Made by a program: the position numbers and the translations under genes. Below are positions 38,912 to 48,714 of a stretch of 64,000 nucleotides of DNA, piece after piece. The first letter of the stretch is position 1, and each line of letters starts with the position of its first letter. The notes beneath the pieces were generated by a model. That model saw only the letters and a list, made by a program, of their open reading frames with translations, was not told the DNA's origin and ran no database searches. The DNA is from Rachicladosporium sp. CCFEE 5018 (taxonomy: Eukaryota; Ascomycota; Dothideomycetes; Cladosporiales; Cladosporiaceae). The stretch is from contig KZ111149.1 of assembly GCA_002077045.2 (NCBI GenBank), positions 1,567,677 through 1,631,676 on the forward strand. Direction: 5' to 3'.

Positions 38912-40603
38912 ATGGACATCCCCGTTCCTCCCCACCTCCGCGGTCCCCAAGCCTACACCCAAGCCGAAATCCCTCCCTTCGTCCAGTACACCTCCCCCGT
39001 CCCGACCTCTACATCCTCCACCGGCGGTCCGCCCCTTCCTCTCAATCTCGTAGCGCGGATATGCTCATTTATCACCGCGCCCGGCGATATAGCCCGACTG
39101 ACGAGGACGTCAAGATTACTGTATTACATGTGTCTTCCCCAGCTCTACCAGACAGTCTCCCTGCACAGCTACGCCGAGATCAGGTATCGCGACGGGCGGC
39201 CGGAGGGGTTTGGGAGTGGGAGCCCGCTCATGATGGCGCTCAATGGGCTGGTCACGGGAACGCAGGGAGCTATTGTGCAGAGGCTTAGGCTCTGGGGACA
39301 GTGGCAAGAACTCGGCGTTGAAGACTTTGCGAAGGGACGGGTGCCGGAAAACAGCATGATGCTAAATATCCTTTTACGAGCATGCGTAGACAAGATGCCT
39401 AAGCTGCACGACTTCGCGTGGGAGCTAGACTGCAAGCCCTTGAAAACGCTGTATCAGGGGTTGAGTACGAAGAGCACGTTGACGAGGTTGACTCTTCGGT
39501 TCCCGAAAAGTCGATTGCCACGGCCGAGTGTGATTGTACCGCCTATACCTAGCTTGAAGGCGTTGAGAGTCATGGACATCGATCCGCTGTGCTGTCCAGA
39601 CGACATCTCCCTCCTCTTGCTGGGCAGCAAGCAGCTGGAAGACGTTCGCATGCACTTCTCGCCTCGGATGCGCGCCGGAGCCGAGGCAACACTGAACTTC
39701 GAGACGTACTGGGGCCACTGCTGGAGTGCAGGTTACACGCCCAAGCTCAAGCATCTGGGCATGCAGAACTGGTACGGCGTCAACAACGCCGGCTGGAATA
39801 ACCTCGTGGACATGCCCACACTCACCTCCGGCTGCTTGCTGGACTGTTTCGGTGGTGCGACAGGCGGTAGCGCGAACGTATATGTCGATGATACGTGGAA
39901 GGCCATCCCGCGGCGCAAGAACGGCCATTTCCGCACCATAAGGATCAACGAGTTCAGTGCGAGTCTGGTCAAGCTGGTAGCTGTCTCTTCGGGTCTGGAG
40001 AACGTCTATATTGTCAGTACTGCCACGTTCTCGACTACTAATAGCCCAGTTACCTCGACTCCCGGCACCCTGCCAACTCCGGATTTGTCGCCCTCGCCGG
40101 ACGCTTCCACGCTGTCCTCGATAGGCGCATCCTACATCTCCGCCCTCACGCAATCACATGGCTCCACGCTCCGCCACCTCCTCCTCTCAAACAAATGGCC
40201 CATCTCCTCCAACCAGCTCTCCTCACTCGTGCGTTCCTGCCCGAATCTGACCCAACTCGGCTTCGCGCTCGGCTTCTCCAGCACAATGACTGTCCGTCTG
40301 CTCATTCCTTTCCTGCCGAAGCTGTACGCTCTGCGGATCTTGGATAACGAGCAGCTCCGTCGAAACGACGCCAATGTCACAGATGAGGAGCGGAAAATAG
40401 CTATGGGCAGAGACATGGCCGAGATTGAGATGTCATCACTTCGCTGGATCGGCGTAGGTGATATTGTTTATGAGGCTGTGGGTATGCTGGATGATCCGGA
40501 GAGCCCGTGTGGGATGCGGAGAGAGATTGTGAATGTGAATAGAGAGAAGGTCGAAGGGGTGGAAATCTGGGGACTTGCGACTGGAGATCTCATGGTGGGG
40601 TGA
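38912..40603 (+). CDS. F-box/leucine-rich-type protein
   Basis: 563 residues, one exon, from the ATG at 38912. Residues about 40-80 (PLPLNLVARICSFITAPGDIARLTRTSRLLYYMCLPQLYQTVSLHSY) form an F-box-like segment, the Skp1-binding part of SCF ubiquitin ligases, though its first motif is degenerate. The rest has irregular leucine-rich stretches (TLTRLTLRFPKSRLP, SLKALRVMDIDPL, TLRHLLLSNKWPISS, LTQLGFALGFSS, KLYALRILDNEQL) expected of a substrate-binding solenoid. A Ser/Thr/Pro-rich insert lies at about 372-400. It is common fungal architecture and the substrate is unknown. There is no signal peptide or TM. Confidence 0.75.
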   Translation: MDIPVPPHLRGPQAYTQAEIPPFVQYTSPVPTSTSSTGGPPLPLNLVARICSFITAPGDIARLTRTSRLLYYMCLPQLYQTVSLHSYAEIRYRDGRPEGFGSGSPLMMALNGLVTGTQGAIVQRLRLWGQWQELGVEDFAKGRVPENSMMLNILLRACVDKMPKLHDFAWELDCKPLKTLYQGLSTKSTLTRLTLRFPKSRLPRPSVIVPPIPSLKALRVMDIDPLCCPDDISLLLLGSKQLEDVRMHFSPRMRAGAEATLNFETYWGHCWSAGYTPKLKHLGMQNWYGVNNAGWNNLVDMPTLTSGCLLDCFGGATGGSANVYVDDTWKAIPRRKNGHFRTIRINEFSASLVKLVAVSSGLENVYIVSTATFSTTNSPVTSTPGTLPTPDLSPSPDASTLSSIGASYISALTQSHGSTLRHLLLSNKWPISSNQLSSLVRSCPNLTQLGFALGFSSTMTVRLLIPFLPKLYALRILDNEQLRRNDANVTDEERKIAMGRDMAEIEMSSLRWIGVGDIVYEAVGMLDDPESPCGMRREIVNVNREKVEGVEIWGLATGDLMVG

Positions 40604-41262
40604 GGTACGCTGGCTAGTGAGTTCTGATACCTCCACCCATGCCCCGAACGCCGAATACATTTCTGTAACCAATGCGCTACGCTGCTGCATCCTGATCTCG
40701 CTGTTGCAAGCAAAGCGAGTTACAGGGAGTACAGAAGGCCTTGAGTGAGACGTGGCTGCTTGCTTCCCTCCCGCAGTCCGATCCAGTGCTGCACCGCAGA
40801 TCATATCGGTCGGCAAAGTGGCCAGTTTATAACTGACGGGGAGCCTGCGAGCGATACCTCCGAAGCTGGCTTCACGCTCCCGGGCTGGACACACCAAAAG
40901 AAGCTTCTTCGCACTCTGTTGCAGACGACTAGGCGAGTGTCAAGGTGATCATCGATCATGCGTGGAATGATGGAATGATGGACTTCACATGTACGCTGGC
41001 GATCTGCACATCACGATCTGAACCGGGCTAACTGACGCTACTAGATCTATCTCTCGATGTACCCAACCTGACGACGCCTCGCGTTGATGTCCTCACATCC
41101 TCCATGATATCCTCCGACTCGAACAATTTACAGTGTACACCACTACCATAGATAAGATCTCTTGCTCAACCATGGAGATCTCGCAACCTCGCTTCATTCT
41201 CAACCCTGCGCCGTAGCTGTCAGTAAAGATGAACACCGACGTGCACAGCATCACATACGTTT
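40604..41262. other. Convergent intergenic region
   Basis: 3' flanks of the F-box gene and the small secreted-protein gene. No domain-bearing frame. Confidence 0.5.
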
Positions 41263-41610
41263 TCAAGGCTTTTCGGTAGGCTTCGGCCGGGAACTTTCGC
41301 CGGCCATCGCGATCTTCACCAATGGAGCGTAGTCAGGATCAATCACCTTCGGCGCTCTGGGAACGACGACAGTGTGAGAGTCTGGACGAGTAGTCGAGCG
41401 CTCATCGGACCCTGTCAGTGATGGCGAGGAGCGCACGGTCGTGGTGGACATAGGAGAGTGCTGATCTTGTTAGTAATTGTCTCTGTTGGCTTGAAGTATA
41501 AAGAGCCTCACCAAATCAGCCGCCGCGATTGAGTTAGAGGTCTCAACAGGTAGAGGCACTGCGAAGACAGCTACGGCTAAGGCGATGACGAGGGCGAATG
41601 TAGAAAGCAT
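41263..41610 (-). CDS. Small secreted protein, cysteine-free
   Basis: The ATG at 41610 begins a clear signal peptide (MLSTFALVIALAVAVFAVPLP) that the next exon alone would miss. Exon 1 (41610-41512, 33 codons) ends at GTGAGG. A 50-nt intron (41511-41462) contains the near-perfect branch TTACTAAC and ends ATCAG. Exon 2 (41460-41263, phase 0) reads HSPMSTTTVRSSPSLTGSDE... to a stop. The product is 98 residues, about 77 after cleavage: Ser/Thr/Pro-rich, basic at the end, no cysteine. It has no known domain and could be a cell-wall-associated peptide or an effector-like protein. The splice signals are strong; the function is unknown. Confidence 0.62.
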
Positions 41611-42042
41611 CGCGGGCTAGAGTTCGAGGGCGTGATAGTTCTATGTTGGATCTGTAGAAAGACATCTGAGCTGTGTTGGAGGCGTATTGGTAAGTTGAGT
41701 GGTGGGTCTTGTAGCCTTTAGCTTCGCCGTGTATAATTCCTCGGAGATGTCGCGATGGTCAGCAATTACTCAAGCGCCATCATTTGATCATCCCAAGCCC
41801 AGGCTCTCCAGACAACCCATACAAGAGCGGGCGAATAGGGATCGCCTCGGATGGTCCCCAACAAGAGTCTCCGCAGCAATCGCTCCGAGCATGTATGATT
41901 CGCTGGGCGCAACACGCTTTTCCAGTCACCTTTTCTTTCCTCGAGAGATGATGTGAATCCTCGTCTGTGCGCTGTAAATGCGAGTCTGGTAGTGTCATTC
42001 ACACCGCGTCGAGCATCGTATACTTATTTGACGCACTCCGTG
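41611..42042. other. Divergent intergenic region
   Basis: 432 bp between opposed starts of the secreted protein (minus) and the orphan gene (plus); presumed promoters of both. No specific element is assigned. Confidence 0.4.
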
Positions 42043-43461
42043 ATGTCTTCGCCAATGGAGGAGTGGACAGAAGTCGCTCAGTTCGACAAGCCACTGAATG
42101 TTGACTTGGCGCCTACGGATCCGCTGGAGGTGCAAGATGGCACTCACTCCGCATTAGGCGAGGTACAGACTGACTCCACCGAAGACTGGATGGTCGTCTC
42201 CGATCAAGAGCCAAAGCGGGAACACATAGCACCGCCCGGAGATTTGACGCAGCCGAAGGGCAATGCTGCTCATTCTCTCTCGCAGCAACAAATCGATCGT
42301 GATATCGAATGTCGCAAACCTCGAGCCGGCAGAGACAAGCAAGTCACTGTTGCTCGCGATGCACAATCAATCGCTGTGCAGAAGCCAGCTCAGCCCAATA
42401 GCGTTCCAGACTCAGCCAAGGATTCATTGCCATATGATGCGCACACGCTCTCCACCCAATCCCCAGGCCCATACACCAAACGCCATTTCATATTCACCAT
42501 CCAAGGCATAGTAGTCCCGGACGGCAGAGGAGAACACTACACTTTCTTCATTGCGAATTGGAAAGGCCCAGATCACAAGCCGCAATGCCTTCGCGAGCTG
42601 CTAAACTTGCACTGGATCAACAGAAACCTCCACAAAGCCACTGCGATCGTTGAACCTCTGCTGAGCCATCCCACGGTGAAGCTCAGCGCTGAGTCAAGAC
42701 AAGACCTCCAGAACCAAATCGATGTCGCCGTGCCCCCAGTCATCTGGGATAAGGAGACGCTCAGTCTACTCTCCGAGATCATTCTCTTCGATCCCGGACA
42801 CTGCACAAGCTGCTACAAGCATACCCATATCGAGCTAACGGAGAATTGCCAACGAAACGCTCTCCATGTCTTCGAGCCTGGTGCAATGTCCCAATACCAG
42901 GAGACTTGGGCAAGAGACATTCGTGAGTGGCGGAAGTACGTCGACAAGCTACTCCGAAACCCGTCCATGATGACCCGGTTTCCCGTCCTCCTAGTACGTG
43001 GAAGTATCATTTGTGGAGGTTCTGCTGACATGGCTGAGAGCCAGATCTGCTACGGAGCCAAGCACTCTCCGCTCGGCATATGCGATGCGCGTGTCATTTT
43101 TTGCTTCGAGAGCGTGCCCGGCTTGGACGTCAAAGCTGAGTACCAGCGCTGGGACTGGCGGCGCTTTCTCGATTGTCCGGAAGCTGTGCGGAAGGAATTT
43201 GTGAAGAAGGCTATGAGGGTGTACGATGTGTTGTACATGATGAAGCTGCAGAACCCTGTTGGGGTGAGAATTCGAGATCGTGATGTGTTGCTCGAGGAAG
43301 CCAAAGCGCAGAAGGCGGCTAGGCTCCCAAACCACAGGGTAATCGAGAAGCACTTGCCCGAGCATATCCTATGGGCCAGGAGGCTGATGACTGCGGCCAT
43401 GCAAAGGGAGCGTGGCCTTGTTTTGGACCCCCCAACCGGAATCACGAAGGCCATTCCGTAG
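42043..43461 (+). CDS. Orphan protein, member 1 of a tandem paralogous pair
   Basis: 472 residues from the ATG at 42043 (MSSPMEEWTEVAQF). The first about 145 residues are polar and acidic, probably disordered. From about 147 (KRHFIFTIQGIVVPDGRGEHYTFFIANW) the sequence looks folded, with CTSCYKHTHIELTENC (a CxxC-type cluster) near 281-296. The C-terminal part carries SPLGICDARVIFCFESVP and RWDWRRFLDCPEAVRKEFVKKAMRVYDVLYMM, which match in spacing SLGLCDCQIRRAFKGLP and RWDPELFSIYCAEEVREELWSKAVQIIEVI of the next gene. I do not recognise the family. There is no TM or signal peptide. The clustered Cys/His residues could bind zinc, which is speculation. Confidence 0.65.
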   Translation: MSSPMEEWTEVAQFDKPLNVDLAPTDPLEVQDGTHSALGEVQTDSTEDWMVVSDQEPKREHIAPPGDLTQPKGNAAHSLSQQQIDRDIECRKPRAGRDKQVTVARDAQSIAVQKPAQPNSVPDSAKDSLPYDAHTLSTQSPGPYTKRHFIFTIQGIVVPDGRGEHYTFFIANWKGPDHKPQCLRELLNLHWINRNLHKATAIVEPLLSHPTVKLSAESRQDLQNQIDVAVPPVIWDKETLSLLSEIILFDPGHCTSCYKHTHIELTENCQRNALHVFEPGAMSQYQETWARDIREWRKYVDKLLRNPSMMTRFPVLLVRGSIICGGSADMAESQICYGAKHSPLGICDARVIFCFESVPGLDVKAEYQRWDWRRFLDCPEAVRKEFVKKAMRVYDVLYMMKLQNPVGVRIRDRDVLLEEAKAQKAARLPNHRVIEKHLPEHILWARRLMTAAMQRERGLVLDPPTGITKAIP

Positions 43462-43872
43462 CGATGATGGAGGTAGTCGCAAGGTTAGATGTCATGTGGT
43501 GCGACATCTCGATCTGTTGGCACGGGGGTTGCAACTACGCCAACCTGGAGACAGTATTCGGCCGCCGACTTGTGCTGGGTGCAGGAGGTCTGATTGGACG
43601 CATACACTATATTGCATATCTAGTCTTCATGGCAATTCTGGAGATGATCGTAGAGGTCAGCTGGAATGAATCAGCAAGCCCGAAGTGCTGCGGGATCGCA
43701 ATTGAATTGCCGTACAATTCTTCAACACTCATGTTCCATACAGATTTCATGCACTTCTTGTGGTCCGTTTAGTACCTTACGCTAGGCGTCTGCGACTCGG
43801 CCCTTTCCTCAGCATCACATCCACATCCGCACCCAAAACCTGCTTCTCGTCGCGACTTGCATCGCTTGCGCA
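43462..43872. other. Intergenic between the paralogous pair
   Basis: 411 bp; presumed terminator of the first and promoter of the second paralogue. Short overlapping frames only. Confidence 0.5.
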
Positions 43873-45048
43873 ATGGACTCTGCGATCGCTGCTAGTAACG
43901 CTGATCTTGGCTGCGAGGCTATCGACACAAAGCCGGAGGATCAGACCAAGTCCGACGAGCTGATGAAAGTCGCCAGAAGCCATGTCAAATGCACAGCAGA
44001 GTCCGACTGCCATAACGAAGAGTCGGGCAAGATTGGACGGGAGTGTGGTGCCTCCGGGCCTTGGAGTGAGAGCGAGACCAATGCTGTGATCAGTCGTATG
44101 TACAGTTCACGCAGTAGGCCGCCTCCGCCACCCACCGACGTGCGCACCTGCGATGATCGCGGTGCCTGGCTGTACAGTTACTCCTTCAGAAGTATGGTAC
44201 TTGTCGAGCCCGCACCAAGAGAGGATCACAGCCCAGCTGAATGCGACGCTGTGCCCAATCAATCTCACGGTTCCATGGCTATGCAAGCGCGCATTGCTAG
44301 ACGCAGATCCAGATCGCCCGAGCACATGGGTATAGCCGACTCGGCTCGCGATCCGGATCACAATGCGGCGCGATCACGCGGTAGTACTGTGGATGACTCC
44401 CCGCCAAGTAGGCGTCGCTGCATAGCCGAGCTCGCTGTCCGGAATCGGCCCCAAGTCGACAGTACTGCAACACCAACAGCGCACAAGATCGGTCCACGGA
44501 GAGACGTGTGCATGACGGAGCGCGGAGAGATCGAGGTCTGCAAATCTCAGTCGCCGAAGTCGTCGCTCCCGTCAACGACGGAGCTTCACCTCATGCAGAC
44601 CCTGACAGAAGCCTCCCATCCTAACAAGCTATTCGCTGACCGATATGCCACGCTTTCCTCAACACAAGAAGCAGGATTCTCTGCTTTAGTCGAACAATGG
44701 CGGCATGAGACTCATGTCCTATTTGCCAAGTCCTCCGGGTATAAGAATCCCAGAGTCTTCCCCACACCACCTGTCAGAGCCCGGTGCCACAAAGCCGCAT
44801 GTCAAGCCCTCCAGCAATCAGGCAGCTCAGGCAGTCTCGGACTCTGCGACTGCCAAATTCGAAGAGCCTTCAAGGGTTTGCCGAAAGTGCAGCTTCGAGG
44901 GGAGTTGACTCGATGGGATCCGGAGCTCTTCTCGATATATTGTGCGGAAGAGGTGCGTGAGGAGCTCTGGAGTAAAGCGGTACAGATCATAGAAGTGATC
45001 TCTGATATGCATATGGAAGCACGAGAGGATATTGGGATCTTGGTGTGA
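43873..45048 (+). CDS. Orphan protein, member 2 of the tandem paralogous pair
   Basis: 391 residues from the ATG at 43873. The N-terminal 225 residues are polar, with Arg/Ser clusters (ARRRSRSPEHMG, SPPSRRRCIAE), probably disordered. The last about 150 carry FSALVEQWRHETHVLF, RCHKAACQAL, GSLGLCDCQIRRAFKGLP and LTRWDPELFSIYCAEEVREELWSKAVQIIEVISDMHME. The order and spacing of LGxCD, F...P and RWD...F...EVR match the C terminus of the gene ending at 43461. The shared C-terminal module with unrelated N termini suggests an old duplication. No known domain, TM or signal is visible. Confidence 0.62.
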   Translation: MDSAIAASNADLGCEAIDTKPEDQTKSDELMKVARSHVKCTAESDCHNEESGKIGRECGASGPWSESETNAVISRMYSSRSRPPPPPTDVRTCDDRGAWLYSYSFRSMVLVEPAPREDHSPAECDAVPNQSHGSMAMQARIARRRSRSPEHMGIADSARDPDHNAARSRGSTVDDSPPSRRRCIAELAVRNRPQVDSTATPTAHKIGPRRDVCMTERGEIEVCKSQSPKSSLPSTTELHLMQTLTEASHPNKLFADRYATLSSTQEAGFSALVEQWRHETHVLFAKSSGYKNPRVFPTPPVRARCHKAACQALQQSGSSGSLGLCDCQIRRAFKGLPKVQLRGELTRWDPELFSIYCAEEVREELWSKAVQIIEVISDMHMEAREDIGILV

Positions 45049-45515
45049 CCGAGAAAGGGTGTTGAGGGAGGACACAGCTGAGTGGTGAACGAACTGGACC
45101 AGCTTGATCGAGATTTGTGGCCGTGATAGAGTAACACTGCAGTCACAACAGCAGTCATGCTGGATCCGCTTCGAGATCGCTGCTTGCGATTGTACAATAG
45201 CCGCTTCAAATCGTAAGATCATGACCGCCAGTTCACATGGGCATCCGCAAAGTACGACTTCAGATTCTACGCCGACTCGTCATCAATCGCATGTCTGTTC
45301 GTGTGCTGGCTTTGCTATGTCAGGCATACGCTTTGCGGTGAAGGAAACGTGATGTTACATCGCCGAGGGGAAGGTGTAAGTCCACCTGTGGAGGAAGGAC
45401 CGCCCACTTGCGGAGGCGTACCGTCATATTCGAACATAAGCCGGCATAGTGTTTCGTGGAAGCGCCAATATAGTGACCTAGCCTTGAACACGACCTCCGA
45501 TTTATCTATTATCAG
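45049..45515. other. Convergent intergenic region
   Basis: 3' flanks of the orphan gene (plus) and the glycosyltransferase (minus). No gene seen. Confidence 0.5.
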
Positions 45516-46964
45516 TCAATAACCCGTCTCCCACACATCCCACCCCTTACACCTCCCCATCCTCGTCCTGAGCTCCTCGATCCTCTCCCTCACCCACCCA
45601 GCCACAGCGCCCTGCAACCCCTCGCTACCCACCCGATCAATCCTGTCATCCGCACTCCCCATGCCCGGCCTTCCTTCAAACTTCCGCCCAAGTCTCACAA
45701 TCTTATTCCCTCTACGGCTACCCGGCCGCCATGCCCACTGCACGCAAGCTGGCATTGAGCGACAGAAGTTCTCGCACGCCTCTGCGCTCTGCGCAGCGAC
45801 GTTGTACTCAGCTTGTCCCTCACGCGGGTTCTCGATAGACGTGAAGACCCAGTCGCCGCTTAGATTGTCCCATCCCTCCAATCTGTAGTTCGCTGCTCTC
45901 AGACGAGGGAAGATGAAAGCGTCGAAGTACTTCGCGAATGTTATGCCGGGTTGAATGGCGTTTGTATCTGCTACGCGGAGGAAGCGGTGCTCGAGATTCC
46001 AGAGCTTGTCGATACCAGCGGCATCAACGTGATGCCAGGTGATGGCCGGGCGGCACCAGTGCGTTTCGCTCCAGTCGAGGGAGCTCAGCGTCTCGCCTTG
46101 GATGAGTGGAAAAGACCTGTGAAGTGGGACTGGTGGGTTGGCTGCAAGCAGCACTTCAGCAACGACTTTGTCGCCACAGCAATCTGCTGCTATGACATCC
46201 TCCCAATGATTCTGATTCGCAAGATACTCCTTCCTCAGCGCCAGCACAGCAGGCTCAGACATAAGTATCCCACTCCCGCCATGCGCGAACTCCGTCTCTC
46301 CAATCACAACCTGCGCACCAACATACAGCGGCTGATGCGGATCCAGCCTGCTGATCCACAGCACCAGATTATACGGCGAAACGTACGTGTCCGCTTCCAT
46401 GAAGAAGACCCATTGCTTGTCGTGCTTCGCGAAGAAGTGGTAGCTCTCCGAGATCATGGGGAGGAACTTCCACTTGTCCAAGTGCCAGGCTGCGTCGCCG
46501 GCCATCTCTTTTGCGTCTCCTCCGTGCTGTACGTGCTTTTTCAGGGCGTCGTAGTGCCGGTACTCGGGGTTGGCGTCATGAGCAAGGTGGGAAACCGACC
46601 CCACTGCATCCTGAACCTCCGCTGGGCCGATGCGTTGCGCGAGATCGGAGTAGATCGCATAGTCGATGCCGGGTTGGAGGCAGGCGAAGAGAGTGAGGAG
46701 GTGTATGGGGAGTTTGTCGTGGATCTCTGTTGCGCCGGTCTTAAGAACAAAGGTGATCTTGTGGATGCCGAGTTGCTTAAGCTTCGTACATGGGTCTTTG
46801 CGGCTGCGGGTCTGGGTGGTGAGGTTGTCGAGATGTTCTTCACCGTCTCCCTTGCGCTGCTGCGATAAGAGCCATCTTGAGGGATGGTGAAGGCGGATGA
46901 GGACCAGTAGCAGTGCGCCTGTAAGCGCCACACCTACAAGAAGCGTCCGTCGCGCCCACTGCAT
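45516..46964 (-). CDS. Type II membrane glycosyltransferase, Fringe/GT31-like
   Basis: 482 residues, one exon, from the ATG at 46964. A short cytoplasmic MQWARR precedes one signal-anchor helix (TLLVGVALTGALLLVLIRL), then a polar stem and the lumenal domain. Family-like landmarks are ITFVLKTGATEIHDKLPIHLLTLFACL, YAIYSDLAQRIG, WHLDKWKFLPMI, and KQWVFFMEADTYVSPYNLVLWI near residue 188, where EAD-T takes the place of the usual DxD metal site. GGSGILMSEPAVLALR, a typical substrate-site block, follows. A C-terminal Cys-bearing piece (SAEACENFCRSMPACVQWAW) looks PAN/Apple-like. It is expected in the Golgi, elongating O- or N-glycans. The donor sugar is unknown. Confidence 0.78.
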   Translation of the reverse strand: MQWARRTLLVGVALTGALLLVLIRLHHPSRWLLSQQRKGDGEEHLDNLTTQTRSRKDPCTKLKQLGIHKITFVLKTGATEIHDKLPIHLLTLFACLQPGIDYAIYSDLAQRIGPAEVQDAVGSVSHLAHDANPEYRHYDALKKHVQHGGDAKEMAGDAAWHLDKWKFLPMISESYHFFAKHDKQWVFFMEADTYVSPYNLVLWISRLDPHQPLYVGAQVVIGETEFAHGGSGILMSEPAVLALRKEYLANQNHWEDVIAADCCGDKVVAEVLLAANPPVPLHRSFPLIQGETLSSLDWSETHWCRPAITWHHVDAAGIDKLWNLEHRFLRVADTNAIQPGITFAKYFDAFIFPRLRAANYRLEGWDNLSGDWVFTSIENPREGQAEYNVAAQSAEACENFCRSMPACVQWAWRPGSRRGNKIVRLGRKFEGRPGMGSADDRIDRVGSEGLQGAVAGWVRERIEELRTRMGRCKGWDVWETGY

Positions 46965-47389
46965 CGCGCCCCATGGCCTTGAGAAGACTCATAGCGGTAA
47001 TCGAGAGAGGGCTTACCGTGTTCTTGACTCAATGAACATACCTTGCAGCTGGCGAGAGGGAAGCAAGGGATCGGACTCGATCTGATACATCGCCTCAGTG
47101 CTGGCTCGCAGTCGCATCGGACGGCATCACTCTTGCAAGCAGCATATGTTGAGGAGAACGCAAGGCCGAAGATGAGGCTTAGCCTGAGGGTATACAGTGT
47201 AGGTGTATTTGATAATGTAGAGAGCTCTCGGCTTCGCAGCCGAAGCTTGTAGAATGCCAAGCCAATGGGTCAGCTCAGAGAGGCAGGTCGATGCATTCGC
47301 AGTGTCCCTTCGTCTGAACTCCGACCTCACCTCATCGGACACCATGTAGCTTGTACATATTCATGTGAGTACTCCTCCTTGCCACTGCA
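46965..47389. other. Divergent intergenic region
   Basis: 425 bp between the opposed starts of the glycosyltransferase and the SDR. Presumed promoters; no motif assigned. Confidence 0.4.
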
Positions 47390-48196
47390 ATGTCAGCCAC
47401 TCCGAAGAGGTTCGAAGGCAAGACATGTCTCATCACTGGCGCGGCCTCCGGGATCGGCGAAGCGACAGTACTCAAGATGGAGTCCTTAGGGGCGATAATA
47501 CTGGCCTGTGATATTCAGCCGAACCCTTGGGAAGCATCGGATAGTCAGATCAACCTCGGCCAGCTGGAGTGGTACCACTGTGACGTCTCCAGCACCGAGG
47601 CCTGCACTGCCTTTGTCGAGCAAGCTGTGCGTGGTCCCAAGGGCATTGACTTCGTCTTCAATTGCGCTGGCGTGAATCCTACCAATACGCCTTTAACGAA
47701 GACGACTGATGAATACTACAACAAGCTCATGGATGTGAATCTTCGCGGCACCTTCGCCATCAGTCGAGCGGCCATACCGCATCTTAACCCAGGCGCTTCA
47801 ATTGTCAATGTAGCCAGCATCATGGGTACGAAAGGCGCAGCTGAGAATGCGATTTACTGCGCCACCAAGTGGGGAGTGATTGGCTTCACCAAATCGTTGG
47901 CACTGGAACTTGGGCCGAAGGGCTTCAGAGTCAATGCTGTGGCGCCGGGGTATATCGACACGCCTACGAACGCCAGTGTAGTGGCGGGGCCGGAAGCGAT
48001 CCAGAGGTCGGAGGCCAAGGTTGCTATGGGGAGGATGGGGACGGCCGAGGAGATCGCTGACGTGGTGGCGTTCCTGTTCAGGTGAGCAGATCATCAAGAT
48101 GGCTGATTCATCATGGGTAATGCTGACGTGGTGTCCAGCGACGAAGCGAGATACATGAACGGCAGCGTAGTCGAGATCAACGGAGGCGTGCCATAA
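47390..48196 (+). CDS. Short-chain dehydrogenase/reductase (classical SDR)
   Basis: Two exons, 47390-48081 and 48139-48196, with a 57-nt GTGAGC...TCCAG intron containing GCTGAC, give 249 residues. The N-terminal TGAASGIGEA (about 16-25) is the TGxxxGIG cofactor site. ACDIQPN at the end of beta-2 carries an Asp, favouring NAD(H) over NADP(H). NCAGVN matches NNAG with Asn91-like variation. The catalytic set is NVAS(I) for Ser and YCATK for Tyr-Lys. The C terminus RYMNGSVVEINGGVP is the standard end of FabG-like SDRs. Length is typical. The substrate cannot be told. Cytosolic; no targeting signal. Confidence 0.9.
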
Positions 48197-48714
48197 CATT
48201 TTCTCATCAAGCATGCAGACATTTCGAAAACTTCGCATACCGAATGTGCACCGCAGGCGGAGACTTGCTTCCAGACTTGCATTCAGACTATAATCACTAT
48301 ATTAGACTGCGCACCATTCGCCGACAGCATCCAATGACCGACCAGAACCTGGTCTTGCGCGGTCTACGAGTCTTCGCCCGGGTGTGGATCGGGGTCCTCC
48401 GTCATCTTTTTTCCCATCTGGTTCAACACAGTAATGTTTCCACGTGCTCCCACAGATTTCGCTCCAAGAGCCGGATCCACTCATCACGTGCGACTCAGAC
48501 TACAACCCGGGCGTCCAGTCTACACCCTCAATTTTCTCCTTTACAACAACTTTGAAGCCACTGGACTAGACAATTTAGCAACCCTCTAGCCATCGATCCC
48601 TATCCCAACTCCGGGCCATCGACCCCCGTCCCACCATCCGGCCATCGACTATCCCGTCTCAAGGCGGACGACTCCTCCTACTATCACCAAGTCCATAACG
48701 TTCGCGGACCATCC
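48197..48714. other. Gap with possible upstream exon and a short tandem repeat
   Basis: From about 48551 the frame of the next gene is open and proline-rich (NPLAIDPYPNSGPSTPVPPSGH...) but lacks an ATG, so an upstream exon may exist. At about 48588-48650, GCCATCGA followed by CCC-rich sequence recurs three times at about 26-bp spacing. Confidence 0.4.
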
